Below are positions 34,724-49,271 of a stretch of DNA of 64,000 bases, in pieces. The stretch comes from Lichenostomus cassidix (Eukaryota; Chordata; Aves; Passeriformes; Meliphagidae). Location: contig CM039210.1 of NCBI GenBank assembly GCA_008360975.2, forward strand, positions 21,909,007 through 21,973,006, in the 5' to 3' direction. The position numbers and the translations under genes were made by a program. Within the stretch, counting starts at the first letter, position 1; each line of letters begins with the position of its first letter. The notes below the pieces were generated by a model. The model worked only from the letters and a program-made list of their open reading frames with translations, searched no databases and was not told where the DNA came from.

Positions 34724-36400
34724 CCACCTCATCTTCTCACTCACATTGCCAAATAATTGAGTACAATGAGGTCCTTGCCTGGAATGCTATTGTACCATTG
34801 AGCCTTTCCTGGTTCTAGTGCAGTGCATTGCACTGGGATAGTTCTCGCCAAGGTCCCTGGAGGAAATCTTTTCTGGGAATGCTTCAGGATCACAGCTCAG
34901 TGTCTCATTGCACATCCTCCTACATTTCCTCCTTTCAGTGAATATTTCTCAACACTTCATTTCAACTTCATTTTATTATTCAAGGAGGGAAGGGAAGATG
35001 GACCTCATAACAGGCATGATTTACTGAAGTGCATGCTCACGATTCACATCTCTTTCCACTTATCCAGGCTAACATTGCATTCCCCATCCTTATTCCCAGG
35101 TCAGCACAATTTATAGCCTTGGAAAAATTATTTTTCCAATTTTCCAATATTAAGGAAAAAAAACAAACCTCAGTTTTTCTCAGGTCTGGGTATCTCAGAT
35201 ATTCACTACTATGAAGAGGGAAAAAAATAGAAAACACATACCTGGTCTTTTTAAAATTAAGTCATTTGTTGCCTGTTGATGAGAATTAAGACACAATTTG
35301 ACTATACCTTATAATAAAAGAAATTCCATTATATTCCATGATCTTATGAATGCACATTTAACTTTATGAATAAATCTGTTTCAAACGGTTGTACAAAACT
35401 AAGTCAATAGCTCTGTTTTACCACTGTAATGATGGAGTCTCCACCATGACCCAACACAAAAAGCTTCTGCTTCTGATAAAGTACAGTTCAAGAAACACCC
35501 TTTAATTACACAGAAAGTCAGTGTTTTCTGAGAAACAGGGTGTATCTGACACACACAGAAAATATTTATAAAATTTAAATTGAGATGTCAGGTTAAAAAA
35601 GCAAGCAAGAAAACACCCATTTCATAACTTTAAATGTATTTTACAATTTCAAAAGCAACCGGACAGCTAAATTACAGTTTGGCAACCTGCTTTCCATTTT
35701 GAAAGCTTAGATTCTTTCCTACAAAATGAAACAATCAGCTTCTGTGCCTTCACTAATACCCATTGAAAGCAGACCATGTAGAGGGAGCAGTCATTTAGAC
35801 TGTAGCCTCCTTAAATACACCTCCTCAGGGATCTACTGAGCTCTTTGACCTCTACCTTACCTTAGGCATCACAACTTGCCTAGTACTTTTCCTAGCCTGT
35901 CATCTATAAATTCAACATTTTACTATCTCTTCAAATATATCTTATTCTATGACCCAAACTCTCATTTAATCCTAAACACTTCTTCACTCCTGCCACTAAT
36001 CAGCCACTTACATTTATCAGCTACATAACTACCTAGAAATTAAGCCTTTAAATTATTGACGGAATACATGACAATGTGAAGTTTGATCACTGAAAACTCA
36101 GTAAAACTAAGTGGTATGCTGCTTCTAGAAGTAGAATTAATCAAATTATTCTCAGCTTCCTCATCCCATCAGACTGCCGAAGCATTTGTTGCATCAAGTC
36201 CCATTCATAGTCACTGCCTACTATTCATGCATTAGTAGCCCACTTAGCTGAAGCCACCTCTATAAATTCATGCATTTAGATTTGACCAAGAAAGCTGCAT
36301 GATGGCTCTCTCACAAATCATGGCTTCAATAACAAAGAGCTAAAACACAAAATACAATGAATGGATTGATATTTTATCCCCAAGAAACTAATTGCAGTCA
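34724..36400. other. No recognised feature
   Basis: AT-rich intronic sequence of 1.7 kb. I see no gene or repeat signature. Confidence 0.5.
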
Positions 36401-37288
36401 GTGAAGACCATGGGGGGAACAGGAGGTTCCCCTGCAGCCCATGGAGTCCACAGGAGTGCAGAAATCCACCCACAGCCGGTGGGGAGGTGCCCATGCCAGA
36501 AGAGCAGGTGGATGCCTGGAAGAAGCTGTGATCCAGTGGGAGTCTCGTATAAAGAGTTAAAGCTGCAAAGGCCTTGCAAGGGACACAAAGGCCTTGCTCC
36601 TGGGATGGAAGCAGCCTGGCCTCAGCTCAGGAGAGTCTGCACCTTATGGACAAGAGGACCCATGTTGCAGCAGAATTCGGGCGGGATGTTGCTCATGAGA
36701 TCGGACCCACGCCAAAGAAGTTCCCAGAGGACTGTCTCTCATGGGAGGGACCCCATGGCTAAGTAGAGGGCCCCTCTCCCTGATGGACTGACCAGAGAAA
36801 AAACCCCTTACCCTGACCCCTGCCCATGCTGTTGGTTGGAAAGAGGGTGAACAGAGAAACAATGTCTTAAGAGGGAGAGGGATGAGCAGAGAAACAGTGT
36901 AGCAGAAGAATTGTGATGATGAATAGATTTATGGACTAAGAAAAAAAAACATACCCTGCCCCCCTACCCGAGCTGTTGGTTGGAAGGAGGGAGGGGGTGA
37001 GCAGAGAAATGGTGTCTTAAGAGGGAGGGAGTTGAGTGAAGGAATGGTGTCTGAAGAGCTTATTTTTACTTCTCATTTATCCTCCGACTCTGTTAGGTAA
37101 TAAATCACTTAGCAACTTTAAGTTTTGAGCCTGTTTGCCCTTTTTCTGTGCATCCTGCCACCAGTGTCCTATCTCATCCCATGAATCCGGTGTGTGTTTA
37201 ACAGTTTTTTTTTCTCTCCCCTCTCCTGCACATCTGCAGCAGAAGAGAGCAGAGGTGCCTGGCATTTAGTCAGGGTCAAACCCCGACA
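36401..37288 (+). mobile_element. Truncated LTR (family A2)
   Basis: Closely matches 31850-32793 but lacks the first ~450 bases. It ends GTCAAACCCCGACA like the complete copy. One family A2 repeat unit of the purine-rich region is shorter. No duplication, as expected for a truncated copy. Confidence 0.85.
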
Positions 37289-37841
37289 CTGATTTACCAT
37301 CTTTAATCCTGAGGGAAAAAGTTACTTAAACCATTGACAAAGTCTGGGGCTAAGACTGGATTCAGCTGCACCCTGGCTCCTCTCTGAGGAGTTTAGAAAG
37401 CAAGGGGGTCCTCTCTGCACCTCGTGGCTCAACAACAGTGCTTCTCCAGGAAACTTTGTCTCCACCCATGACAACCTCCTAAAGTTGTAGTGCAGAGAGC
37501 ACACAAGCATCAGTTGTTGGCATGGCAACTGGCTCAAATTCAAGAATTGCTACATACCAAAATATCTGATCATATACAGAGATGGAATCCCTTTCCTAAA
37601 CTGAAAGCAAACTTTGATTTCCTGGGAACAAAGAAAGCCTTGAATTTAAGGGAAAAATTTAATGAGAGAAGCATGAAAACTCATCTAAAACAAACAATGA
37701 ACAATTTTTTTATGTCAACCCAATTTAAACTTTTCTATAAAAGAAGACTCCTTGTTTTAAAAACTATCATGGGAAGTGATTTACAATTCATTTTCTCCTT
37801 AAAAAAACTTAAAAAATTCTAGTGCTGACCAAAAGTTAAAG
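37289..37841. other. No recognised feature
   Basis: Intronic sequence. The 110-codon frame at 37490-37822 has no recognisable domain. Confidence 0.45.
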
Positions 37842-37847
37842 CATGTT

Positions 37848-38120
37848 TGTCGCTGTTGAACCGCTAGCAGAGTGCAAGAACCAAGCCGTGTCGAATGTGG
37901 CAAATTTCTGATTTTATTAATTAATTCTAAAACTTATATAGACTTTCAAAGATCGTCCGGATTGGGTCAGTTCAAAACCTCCCCCTAAGCCAATTGGCCA
38001 GGCTTGAACCGCCTATCTTTCCAGAGACCGTTTCAATAACATCCAAACTTTATCTTTGTTTATAGAACACAGGAAGAAGAAGAGAAAAATTCCCATGGGA
38101 AAGAGTCTGTGCTTGCCACA
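37848..38120 (-). mobile_element. Solo LTR, class II type (family B), inside CR1
   Basis: Plus strand reads TGTCGCTGTTG to GTGCTTGCCACA, the reverse of family B. Flanks CATGTT (37842-37847) and GATGTT (38121-38126) are a 6-bp duplication with one mismatch. It abuts the CR1 fragment at 38121. Confidence 0.85.
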
Positions 38121-38640
38121 GATGTTAAGGGCATTGCCCAAATGTCTCTTAAGCAGTGACAAGCTTGGGGCATCGACCACCTCTCTAGGAAGCCTGTCCA
38201 AGTGTTTGACCACCCTCTCAGTAAAGAAATGCTTCTTCAGGTCCAGTCTGAACTTCACCTGGCACAGCTGTGAACCATTCCCATGCATCCTGTCACTGGA
38301 TCCCAGGGAGAAGAGATCAATACCTCCCTCTCCACATCCCCTCCTCAGCAAGCTGTAGAGAGCCATGAGGTCGCTCCTGAGCCTCCTTTTCTCCAAACTA
38401 GACAAACCCAGAGCCCTCAGCTGCTCCTTATAGGACATTCCTTCTAGCCCTTTCACCAACTTTGTTGCCCTCCTCTGGGGGTAATGCAAGGACCTTCACA
38501 TCCTTCTTAAATTGTGGGGCCTGAAACAGTACCAGAGGGGAAGCTGCACCAATGCTAAATACAGCAGGAACAATGCCCCATGTCTGTTTGAAGCATTTGG
38601 GCAATGCCCTTAACAATACAACTGACACGTTTCATATCAC
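38121..38640 (-). mobile_element. CR1 LINE fragment (ORF2 C-terminus) with inverted ends
   Basis: The minus-strand frame 38489-38130 encodes the CR1 ORF2 end (RRATKLVKGLEGMSYKEQLR, EKRRLRSDLMALYSLLRRGC, DLKKHFFTERVVKHLDRLPR). A 22-base segment at 38123-38144 recurs as an exact inverted repeat at 38594-38615. Confidence 0.85.
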
Positions 38641-39360
38641 CAGCTTCCACTATTTTTGTGCAGCCTTCCAAAATAGGCCCATATAAGGTAAACAAACAGT
38701 TTTCAAACCCAAACTCATCAGCAATATTTTCAGTAGTAGGTATAGCATTTTAGAATGCAGTTAAGTAGGACAGAAGCAGCAGTCAACACTTCAGTTGTAT
38801 TTATGCATATCATCTTTCTCCACATTGACCCTTGCCAACATTACTTCCCTTTTGAAGCTATAAAAAAATTTCTTTTTCAATTCACAACTATTCATTGAGG
38901 CCTATTCCACTGCTTGAAAGCAAGCAAAGTCAAGCCCGCACTGGGTGTCCTAGAAAAGATTGCATCCATTTTTATCACCCCGTGGCTTTATTTTCACAGT
39001 GAATTCCTAGTTTAAATGTAATCAACTAAGAAATATCTCCCTATGCAAGCAACGAGGAATGGCAGGAGTGCACAAAGTGTATCAAGTACAGGCAAAAGAA
39101 AAACAACCGTCTCAGCACTGCCAATCAAACTAAAAAGGTCCTAATTCTGGTTTTGCCAGTCCTGAGGAACCACAGATGCACCTCAGACCTTTAGAAAAAG
39201 AGAGAAAGGCAAAACATTAAACTTTTTTCTTAAAGTTAAAAAAAATTAAAACCCTTAAGAAAAAAAAAAAAAAAAAACACAACAAAAACCCAAACCCATC
39301 ACATCTAAAGCTGGACTCCACCTAGAAACAGGAACAGCAAGACTTTCTCTTCAGAAAGTA
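38641..39360. other. No recognised feature; A-rich tract
   Basis: AT-rich sequence with a poly(A) run at about 39259-39277. It leads into the CpG-rich ZSWIM6 promoter region. Confidence 0.5.
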
Positions 39361-40913
39361 GAAGGCAAGTTTGCAGGCTGCCCGCGAAGTGAAATCCGCT
39401 GCGGACAAGGCCGAAGGAAAGCCCAGCACCCTCCGACCCCGAGCCGAAGCACCGAGACCAGGGATGCCGCTATAACTCGGCACGGCTCAGCCTCACACGG
39501 CGCCACGAAGGAAAGGCAAGCAGCTGCCGCAATCAAGGCACCGCCAGAGGACGGTCCGGCCCAACACAGGGCGGGACAGAAGGACCGGCCGCGCGGAGCC
39601 GCCGTCCCGCCCTGCCTCGATTGTCGAGGCGGCAGTGAGAAGCAATAGTCTTTTGTCCGGTTTCCCCTTTTGGTGGAGGGCAGAAAACCGATGAGAACAT
39701 AAACGTTAAAATGAGAACAAAGTGTCCAGTCGCCGCCTCCAGCGTGAGGCACCGCCGTACAGCAATGCGCATAGCGATGCGTACAGTAATGCGCCCGGGC
39801 CGCACAAAGTGCAAGCACAGCACCCCCGGCGAAAGTTTCCTGGGGAAGCCATATAAACCCCTTCCTCACAGAGCCACCACCACCCCAACGGGAGCTGCTT
39901 GCGGGTGGGGGGTAGCAGCTCACACACACACACAGGCAGGGCAAGGCAAAATCCCCACCTCTTCGTCGGAGCGGAGAGCACCAACCGCCAGTGCCCTTTA
40001 AACAGAAGTAGGAAGGAATTAACCAGGGGCACCAGTCTGCAGAGGGGGAAAAACAGTGGAAGGCGTTGGCCTCTTCGTGCGGGAGCAGCAGCGGAAGGGG
40101 GGAGGGAAGTATTGTTCCAGAAGAAGAAAGAGCAGCGATTTTCTCTTCATCTCACCGTTGTTACGTAGGGGCTTATCCTAAAGTAATTCGTGAGCCACTC
40201 CGCACCCGAGCTGCGGCAGCTCCCCGCCGTCACATCCACTTCACCCCCTCCCCCCAGCGGTGGGGCCTGAGCAAATCGCGCCTCCACCCTCTGGCTCGCC
40301 GCCGCCCTAGAAATGCCTTTGTTTGCAGCTTTCCCAGCACCGCACACCAGCTCTTGGGGGCCCGCACCCTCTTTTAATTCTTTATGTTGGACCGAGGCGC
40401 ATCCCGCCCTCTTCCCCCGTCGTCCGCCTTCTGCTGATTCATTTCAACCAGCGGTCCTGAGGGGGGGGAAGCGGAAGCATCTCCTTGCTATTGTGGCTCG
40501 GGGTATGGTGATGACCCGGATTGCCAAATGTGGGGAGCTGGGAGGGAGCAGAGCCAAACGGTATTACACACTCTGGATTACATAGAGCGGGCACGACGCG
40601 CCGAGAAAGTTAAAGGGACGGGCAAGGGGCAGCGTACCCAACCCTCCTGTCGGAGACCGGGCCGGCCGTTGGCAGCAGGCGCCGTGGATACGTCACGGAG
40701 CAGCGCGAAGGAGTTTATTCCGTGTTCTGGATCTGAGGGGGAGACTGGTAGAGGAAGTTGCCCGGGCCAAAATACAGCCTGAGAGTGCAGGCCGTACCGG
40801 GGAGGCGGGGGGGAAGGGGGGGGAGCCGCACGCGCCAAGGAGGTGGGATGGCTCCGGCCGCCGGGCCGCGCAGCAAGAGACGGCTCCCTGGATAACAGAC
40901 GGGTGACACGTCA

Positions 40914-41939
<1,026 letters not shown>

Positions 41940-42600
41940 TCAACCCGGCCACCTCCGGTAGGAAAACTGGCGGGGGTGGGTTAGAACTCTGCCCTGTAGC
42001 CGGAAAGTATAGTAACGGCTGAGGCAACCACTCTTGTCCACAAAAAGGTGGGGGCTGGCCCGCCTCTAGTGCCTTTTCTGGGGGAATAGCGACGCCCGCC
42101 TTTCGCCAGAGCTTCGCGGGAGTTGAGGGCTGCTGGGAGGCAGCCAAAGCGCCTCGGAGGGAAGGTAGAAGGTGCTTGTGGGCAGCTCTGTGTGGGGTCG
42201 CATGGCCTGGCCTGAGCTCCTGCCTCAGAGGCGGGCTGAAATGGGCGAAGCTGGGGTGTTGTTGCCGGGGTGCTGCTCTTCTGGGGCAAGATCTGGGGTG
42301 GCCGAACCCATGCATTCCTGCAACAAGTCCTTGAGGCAGCTCAGACGTGACCTAAATTTCCCTTTTATTGGAGACACTACGGTGTCTACGACCGTTGGGC
42401 TGCGGGGTGGGCTCCCGTCCCGTGGGGTGCCCGATGTGTGTTGGCTCGCTGGTCACGCGCGAGCTGTGGACGTGTTAGTGTGTGTGGCTGGTTGTAGCCC
42501 GGTGCGAGTTCCACGCAGCCGGCTCGCTTCACAGGTCCTACTTGGAACCACTCTGGTAGCCCAAGATGAAGGGCTCCGTGACGTGACCCGCGGCGAGTAA

Positions 42601-43842
42601 ATTGAACGCAACTAACTTTGCCTTGGTGTCAAAAAGGTCTGTAAAAAGGCTGGTGTTGGCCATCTGTCCTGGTTAATTTTTTTTAAGCAGTGCGGTGCAT
42701 AATGCTCGCAGTTGCTGCAGAGCATCAAGTGACAAGTATTATTTTTATTTTTCAGGATTCATTAAAAAACATAACGATATATGGGATCATATAGACTCCT
42801 TAAATTAAATGGCCTTCCTGAAAAAAAAAAGCTGATTACCCACAGTAGCAGGCTGAGAATATAAGACTCCTTCATAGCAACTTACAGTTGAAAACACTTA
42901 TTCATCTTGCTTGAATTTAACAATGAACAGCACTTGATAGTATACGATGCAGAAGCCGCGATTTGAGTGCCTAGTTGCTTCATTCGCGTAGACTAGTTTA
43001 CCCAGGCAGACTACATTTTCTATTATGTGATACAAGTGTTCATCTGGGAAATGCATAGTTGGGAGATGGCTCCATCAGGGAAATCAGCGAAAGAATGTCA
43101 AGTGTGTCAGATGTAAGATCTAAGAAGTACCAATAACATCAAGTTGACTTGAAACTTGATGTCTACCTTTTGTTTCCACCAAAACCTGAGATTACACCAA
43201 TAGTTTATTCTTTTAACAGGTGATTAAAGAGCTTTGCAGAAACTGTGTTTTCCATTAAAAAATGGATGGGAAATTCAGTGAACTGTATAAGATTTGCAGA
43301 CTGGTTTTTTAAAAAGATCAGCAGAAAACCTGAAGATGGTTTAAAATAAGCAAGTATTTGCTTTTTTACATACTGCCAAGCTCATAGACAGTAGCATTGA
43401 TTTGTCATTTCATAGAGAATCCTTTTACATCTAGGTAAAAAACTTTTTTCTTTTGCTGCTGTCAGTTGCTTATATTAAGAAAATGGCTAATGTTTTTTAA
43501 CCAAGGAGTTTAAACTGCAGACTACATACAGGGACTAAACTGTATTCTGCAGAGTTCATTTTCTATATATACTATAAGGTGTTTTTTCTTTGGGATCATG
43601 AGCTCTACCTTCTGAACAGGAAATGAGTATAAACTGATGCTTGTGCTTCTGGGTATAGACCGCACAAAACAGTTACTCTTGAGGTGCCAGTTTTGTAAAT
43701 TCACAGATACCTTGCTAGGATATCAAGTTGCATTTTCATCATTTTAGGCATATATTTTAGAAGTGATCTACTGGATTTATATACTTAATTCCTACTAAAT
43801 TTTGGAGGTATTTGGGAACCTGAATGCTACTGACAAGAGATA
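42601..43842. other. No recognised feature (ZSWIM6 upstream flank)
   Basis: AT-rich sequence upstream of the promoter island. No coding or repeat signature recognised. Confidence 0.5.
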
Positions 43843-43847
43843 GGGAT

Positions 43848-44318
43848 TGTATTAGTTTGTTTTCAAACCAGTGGGAGATCACAAGTCAGGATTATAATTT
43901 AATAGAAAAACTAAGTGCAATAATACAATAAAAAACATTGACAGAATCTGATACAACCTGACACCCTGTTAGTCAGGGTGTTGGTAGCAGTCCAAGTGAA
44001 GTAGTTAGGTTGAAGCAGTGATCCTGTGGAAGGTCTGGTCACCACCTGAAGGTCCAGTGGTAACTCTTGTCCTCTGGGAATCCAGTAGACAGGGGCTACT
44101 TGTGCAGTTCCAAAGGCAGGTTATAGCCAAGTGGGAATGCTTGGCTCCTCCCTCCTGGGTGGAGCATCTCCCAATAGGATAAGTCCATGAGTCATGCGGT
44201 GGGTTCTTGATGGCCCATTGACTGTTATCAGGGGTGAGTCATACCAGGAGATAACAACCAGTGCCCCACAGCTTGTGGTAATAGAATAATAAATACATCT
44301 ATATTGCAACCTAGGACA
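43848..44318 (-). mobile_element. Solo LTR (family C), 471 bp
   Basis: Reverse copy of 33236-33831: the plus strand starts TGTATTAGTTTG and ends CAACCTAGGACA, flanked by perfect GGGAT duplications (43843-43847 and 44319-44323). Confidence 0.9.
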
Positions 44319-44323
44319 GGGAT

Positions 44324-45589
44324 GAAGAACTTTATTTTACTATTAATATTGTATCGATTTCAGTATTTCTGAGAGTAGACAAATGGAATATATAGCAGGT
44401 AGAAAAGAAGAAATTCATGATTGCATGTGTACAAGAGCAGAGGAAAATCATATTTAATTTTCACCCCATCACTCTTTGTTAATAGTAGTTTACATATTTA
44501 AGTGTTTTTTCTTCTATGTTATTCTAATGCTATTTCTGTTTTAAACAAGTGTTTAGTAAGTCAGTAAAAAAAGTTCTTCTAAATTGGGTAATGGCTTTTC
44601 TTTACCAGGTCTTAATCACCTGCTGCAATAAAAATAACATGCTAATGCCACTGGAAGAATTCTTCCTGTCATAATTAAGAAGCTTTATAGTGAAAATTGA
44701 GATCCACCTTTTTCATCTGTCTACTACTCAGCAGGAATGTCTACTTCCCGTTAAGTAAGAATATTAATAGCTACACAGGATGCTCTTGAAGCATTTTTCA
44801 TTTCTGGGCTAGGGAGTACATGAAGAAGTAATGGCATCTTTGATCTTGAAATTCTGCCATAAACACCAGGTATGCTTCTCCTTGGGCTCCCTCTGCATTG
44901 GTTTAGCTCCATAATTGCCTGCAAATTATAATCTGAGTGTGAAGTTCCTTTGTCCCATTGGTATTGCCCCTTGAGTTCCTTTAATTTTCTGAAAGTAAGT
45001 GGGAAGATGTGTTAAAGCCATATCTGAACTATATTTAAATTTATAGTTTTATCTTTCAGTGGATATTCTTGTGCAAAGACCTTGCTGAGCTGAGCATTCC
45101 TTAGTCTGCTTCATGGTTTTAAGAGGTCTGTATTCCAGAGCTATGCAGAGAGGAAGGAACAGCTGCAAAACAGCAACCTTGACTTCCTTAACTTCCTGCA
45201 CATAATCAAGGCCTATTCTGTGAGCTACTTGGAAAAATACTTGACCACCATTCGGTGAAATTAATTCTTATTAATGTTTCAAAACATTGGGCCACTTGCA
45301 TGCATTTTTGCTCATTCTAGTAATACATGCAGGGCTTAAGCATTCTATTAGTTAAGGTAATTTAAAAGAAAGATCACATACAGCTGCACAGTTATGTTTA
45401 TATGAAACAAACAATGGTCTAAATATAAAAAAATGGATTGCAGACAACCTAATGCTGGCCAACACAAGTCACCCTGGTGGTAACAATTATCTGGAAATAT
45501 GAAAACAAGAACAACAACCAACCATTAAGAGGAGACATGGCATTTAAACTGAACAAGAATCCAGATCCATATGCTGGAACAGCAGGGAG
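44324..45589. other. No recognised feature
   Basis: AT-rich flank. Nothing supportable. Confidence 0.5.
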
Positions 45590-46110
45590 TTAGAGATTAA
45601 GAGGAAGAAACTCAGAAAGGGAGTGAAGCACGGAATTGACTCCACAACTCAGATAGTTATGAAGTAGGTATGTGTTTATTCCAGCTGGGGTGCATGGGGG
45701 GTAGCCCCTCCAAAGGCATGCACACCCTCAGCAGCACTTCACTTGGTTTATATTAGGTTACAGATTACATATGCATAAAGTTAAACAAAGCCCCTATACA
45801 TATTCAATACGTATCCCCGCTTCGTATTATAATGAGTTCAAAGTTCATTTAAATATGCCCGCGCAAGCACAGTATCTCAGATTAATTGTGGGCAGGGGTC
45901 CCAAATGATTGATTACTACATGATCCATACTCTTCATCACGATGAACTGTTCACCCTGTTCCCTTGCGCATGCTCCCTTGGTTCTTGGTCCAAGTCCAAG
46001 CCTGAGAACCAACTTGTACCAGTCCTGGGGTCCAAGGGCAGGATGCTCGGTTACACTTGGTGGTTTTTCTCAATTATTTGGCTCTCTTCTCTCCATCCTC
46101 CCTGATACCA
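45590..46110 (-). mobile_element. Probable LTR, reverse orientation
   Basis: The minus strand carries GGAATAAACACATACC (polyadenylation-like) near 45670 after a CCCCAGC box, and has higher GC than its flanks. The arrangement resembles 49639-50135. Ends and duplications are not resolved, so the call rests on general LTR character. Confidence 0.35.
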
Positions 46111-47379
46111 GGTAGGCACAAATTCATTAAGTGAATAATAAATGGATTGCAGCAGGCATATCTTAGTAAATCATTATCCAATCTCTGGCTCTCTAAATCA
46201 GTTCAAAAATATTATTATTACTATTATCCAGCTTCTAGTTCTTTAACATTAATAATTTCTATTTTACCCTAAATCAGGAGGTTAGAGGGCTCTTAGAGCT
46301 TTAAGAAAAAACATAAGAACAATTATTCACGGTGTTAGCACTAAAATGATTAAATACAAAATGACTGATGGGTCTGCTGAAACAGGTGATTTTAAAATAC
46401 TAAAATGAATCCTTTTTAGCCTGTTTCTTTATGGGTATTTTAGATAACTAAGTAGTTCTTATAAGAAAGCTATAGGATTTATGGATTCCAAATGTATTCT
46501 GTGATGTATCATTTAAAACTTTGAAAAACACTGCTGTAGGTAATGGTAGTGAATATCATTATACTTTGCAGTGCAGTGACTCTGGAAATTTAAATACAGG
46601 AAAAATGGATAATAGTGATGAGTGTTGATGAAGTTATTGTCTTAAGATTGATCAATGAAAAAAATAATGTGCTTGGTCAATATCTTTGGGTTTACAATGT
46701 TTTCTTAAATAATTTCATTTGTTATGGTTCAGAAACTTTTTTTAATTTAAGGAGTTTAAAATAGAATGTTTGGCTTTTAGCAGCCTTTTAAACCAAATAC
46801 TCTAGGATAAATATTGCCAGCTCTTTAGAGTCTGTTAAAGTGAAAAAAAAACATCACCAGCAGCAGTGAACGAGCCCTTTCAAAGTGCAGGATTTTATTC
46901 TAATTAAATTTCATTATGATTCTGAAACTGGTGGCAGGCTAGAATCTAAAAGCATTTAGGAAAATGTACTTAAAATACCAAGCGTGCTTTACCAGTATTC
47001 TACAATAATGAAAAGATACAAACATTCTAATTCTTGACATTCATTTGTGTCCTCTGCTGTTTTGTGGATTGATACTTGATGTATGAAGTCATTTTGAGAT
47101 GGACTGAAGGAGGGCATTATGTGTGCCAGAGCCCCCAAGCTGTGTGAATTAAGGCTGCTCTGTATTTTCTCAAGGAATGAGCACATTCAGTTTACATTTA
47201 TTGAAAATGGACCATGGGAATGAATTATTTCTTCCTTACAAGGAGCCTTGTGTTGGGATATCTGTTGGGACAATTTAGCTCACTACTGTTATTAGGGAGA
47301 AAAGCATCACCATTTTGTCACCGAATCTGCAGGGAAAAAAAAAAACAACCTCCAACAACATTTTAATGTTAGAGAGTCA
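46111..47379. other. No recognised feature
   Basis: AT-rich flank. Nothing supportable. Confidence 0.5.
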
Positions 47380-47890
47380 AGGCATTACTTTATTATCTGG
47401 CCAGGATGTTGTTCTGGCCAGGATGTACCACAGAAATCATCTCATCTACACATAGCCCGGGTGTGCAGAGAGAATCATTCCATGATACATAGCTTTTACT
47501 CAATTTTTCAGATATTTTATACAGTAAAAATACATAGGAAAGCATTGTGTCAGTGTTCATTGGTCTAAAGTTGAGCAAACCTCCAGTATTCAGTTTCTCA
47601 TTGGACCTGAATCTCCTCGCCTCTGATGCTAATTAGATTCTTCATTCTTCAGTTTTTCTTATCAGTCCTTTTTCCGGGCCAGGATGTCTTCAGCCCTGCT
47701 GGAAGTGGTCTCGGGTAGCTGTTTGTGATAGTTATCATGTCCTGTTGATAACCTCAAGGTCCTGGCGGATGTTCTGTTAATAGTCTTTATCTTTCTGGTT
47801 ATCTTCGGGGTCACTCCCGACCTGTTAATATGCTGAGTTCACCAGACCTCATCTGGTAGAACAATGCCCTAAAATTCCTTTTCCCAGGGT
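47380..47890 (-). mobile_element. Possible old LTR, reverse orientation
   Basis: A GC-richer block in AT-rich flank with a minus-strand AATAAAGTAATG near 47386. The motif GGCCAGGATGT occurs three times (47400, 47416 and 47677). No ends or duplication found. Confidence 0.3.
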
Positions 47891-48424
47891 AAAGACAAAC
47901 AAAACTTTTGAATAAAGTTATACAAAATTTTTAACCTGATATATTTTCCAACAATTACAAGTAAAATGATAATGTGAAAGTGACTTCTTAAAATTAAACA
48001 TGTTGAACTGATTTAGAAGATTCAGAATTTCAAAGTAAAAAAGCTTTTGTAAGTTTTATTTTTAAAGTATTATATTTCTTCTAATATAAAAATAAAAGCA
48101 GATTTGATGAAAACTTCATGTTTTAAAATAACTTCTAGGTATATTTTTCCTCAGGTTAATCAGTTGCAAAATACTACTGATTGATCTACTATCGTGAACA
48201 ACTCAGCACATGTAATGTACAGAAAGTGAAGTACACTGGTGATCTAAATGGAAACACCATTGGGCTGCCTTCTTGTGGATAAGCATCCTACCCTAATAAA
48301 TCTTTTTATCTTCTCTGGCTGCCTTCCTTTAAACTGCATTTTACGTTACGCTTCCTTGCATTAGACCAAATAGCTACTTTGCCATCACAGGCAACATAGT
48401 AATTCTCGGGCAGAAACTCTGAGT
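47891..48424. other. No recognised feature
   Basis: AT-rich flank. Confidence 0.5.
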
Positions 48425-48429
48425 GAATG

Positions 48430-49266
48430 TCTTGGTTTAGAGACGAGTTTTGGGAGAAAACACTCTGGAATGAGTGTTTCCTCTAAGAAAAGGGGTTTTA
48501 ACAATCCCTTCCTGCCGATATAAAATAAATATAGGTCTGTGAAAGTGAAAAAAAGTTTATTTCACAAAGTGCCCACACGACACAAAAGAAATTAATAACT
48601 GTTAGCTATTGAACCTTCAGAACCTTACCCACCCATACCCCCCCCCCCACCTCATAGCAGAACAAACCAACCCAAAAATGCCAGGGGAAGGGAAAAACTC
48701 CACCGGCCAAGTGCTAGGGAAAAACAAAATGGCTGATGGCTTTGTCTCTGGTGAGGGAAGATAAGTTCACACAGCACGTCGGGGACGAGGAAAAAAAGAT
48801 GGGAACCTGGTGGATTCTGATGTTGTTGGTCTCCTCTTCGCTGCAGGTGAAACTGGTGGATTTTAAAGTTCCTTCTTTGGCTGGCTCAGCTTTTCCTAAG
48901 CTCTGGCTGAGATGGGGCGTCCCTGCGGCTTCCCCGCTGGTCGGCGCCGGGCGGCCCCTGCTGATAGTACCATTTGAGACAAGAGCTAAGCCAGAAGAAA
49001 CCACAGAAGCCGCCAGAGGATTACTGTTGCAGTCCAGGGAAAATCTTGCCTCAGCTAACACGAACTGAGCTAGCTAAGCGCAACAATGTAACACGGGTCT
49101 GCGGCACACATCGAGCCCGCCGGAAGTGAATGCTTGAAGAAAGCCCGCGCTGAGTTCCCCTGCCTCCCGCCCCACCCCCGGACTCAGTTTAAAGTGACAG
49201 GACCCATTTCTAGGCATAAAGCAGACGAGCAGGAATAGAGTGTCATCATAAAATCACCCCAAGACA
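48430..49266 (-). mobile_element. Solo LTR, ERVL type (family D), 837 bp
   Basis: The plus strand runs TGTCTTGGTTTAGAG to CACCCCAAGACA, with an 8-base perfect terminal inverted repeat. It is flanked by perfect GTGAA duplications (48425-48429 and 49267-49271). The minus-strand AAATAAAC near 48563 supports the orientation. Confidence 0.9.
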
Positions 49267-49271
49267 GTGAA

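Noticed and set aside
39351..40838. Several long frames on both strands in the CpG island
   Set aside because: Overlapping frames in all phases with low-complexity Pro/Arg/Ala composition; chance products.
42172..42600. 142-codon plus-strand frame in the CpG island, a possible divergent gene
   Set aside because: No recognised domain and no splice or promoter support. GC-rich islands produce such frames by chance.
47397..47690. Three GGCCAGGATGT motifs as a tandem regulatory array
   Set aside because: Irregular spacing (16 and about 260 bases) and only three copies within a possible old LTR; probably chance or small duplications.
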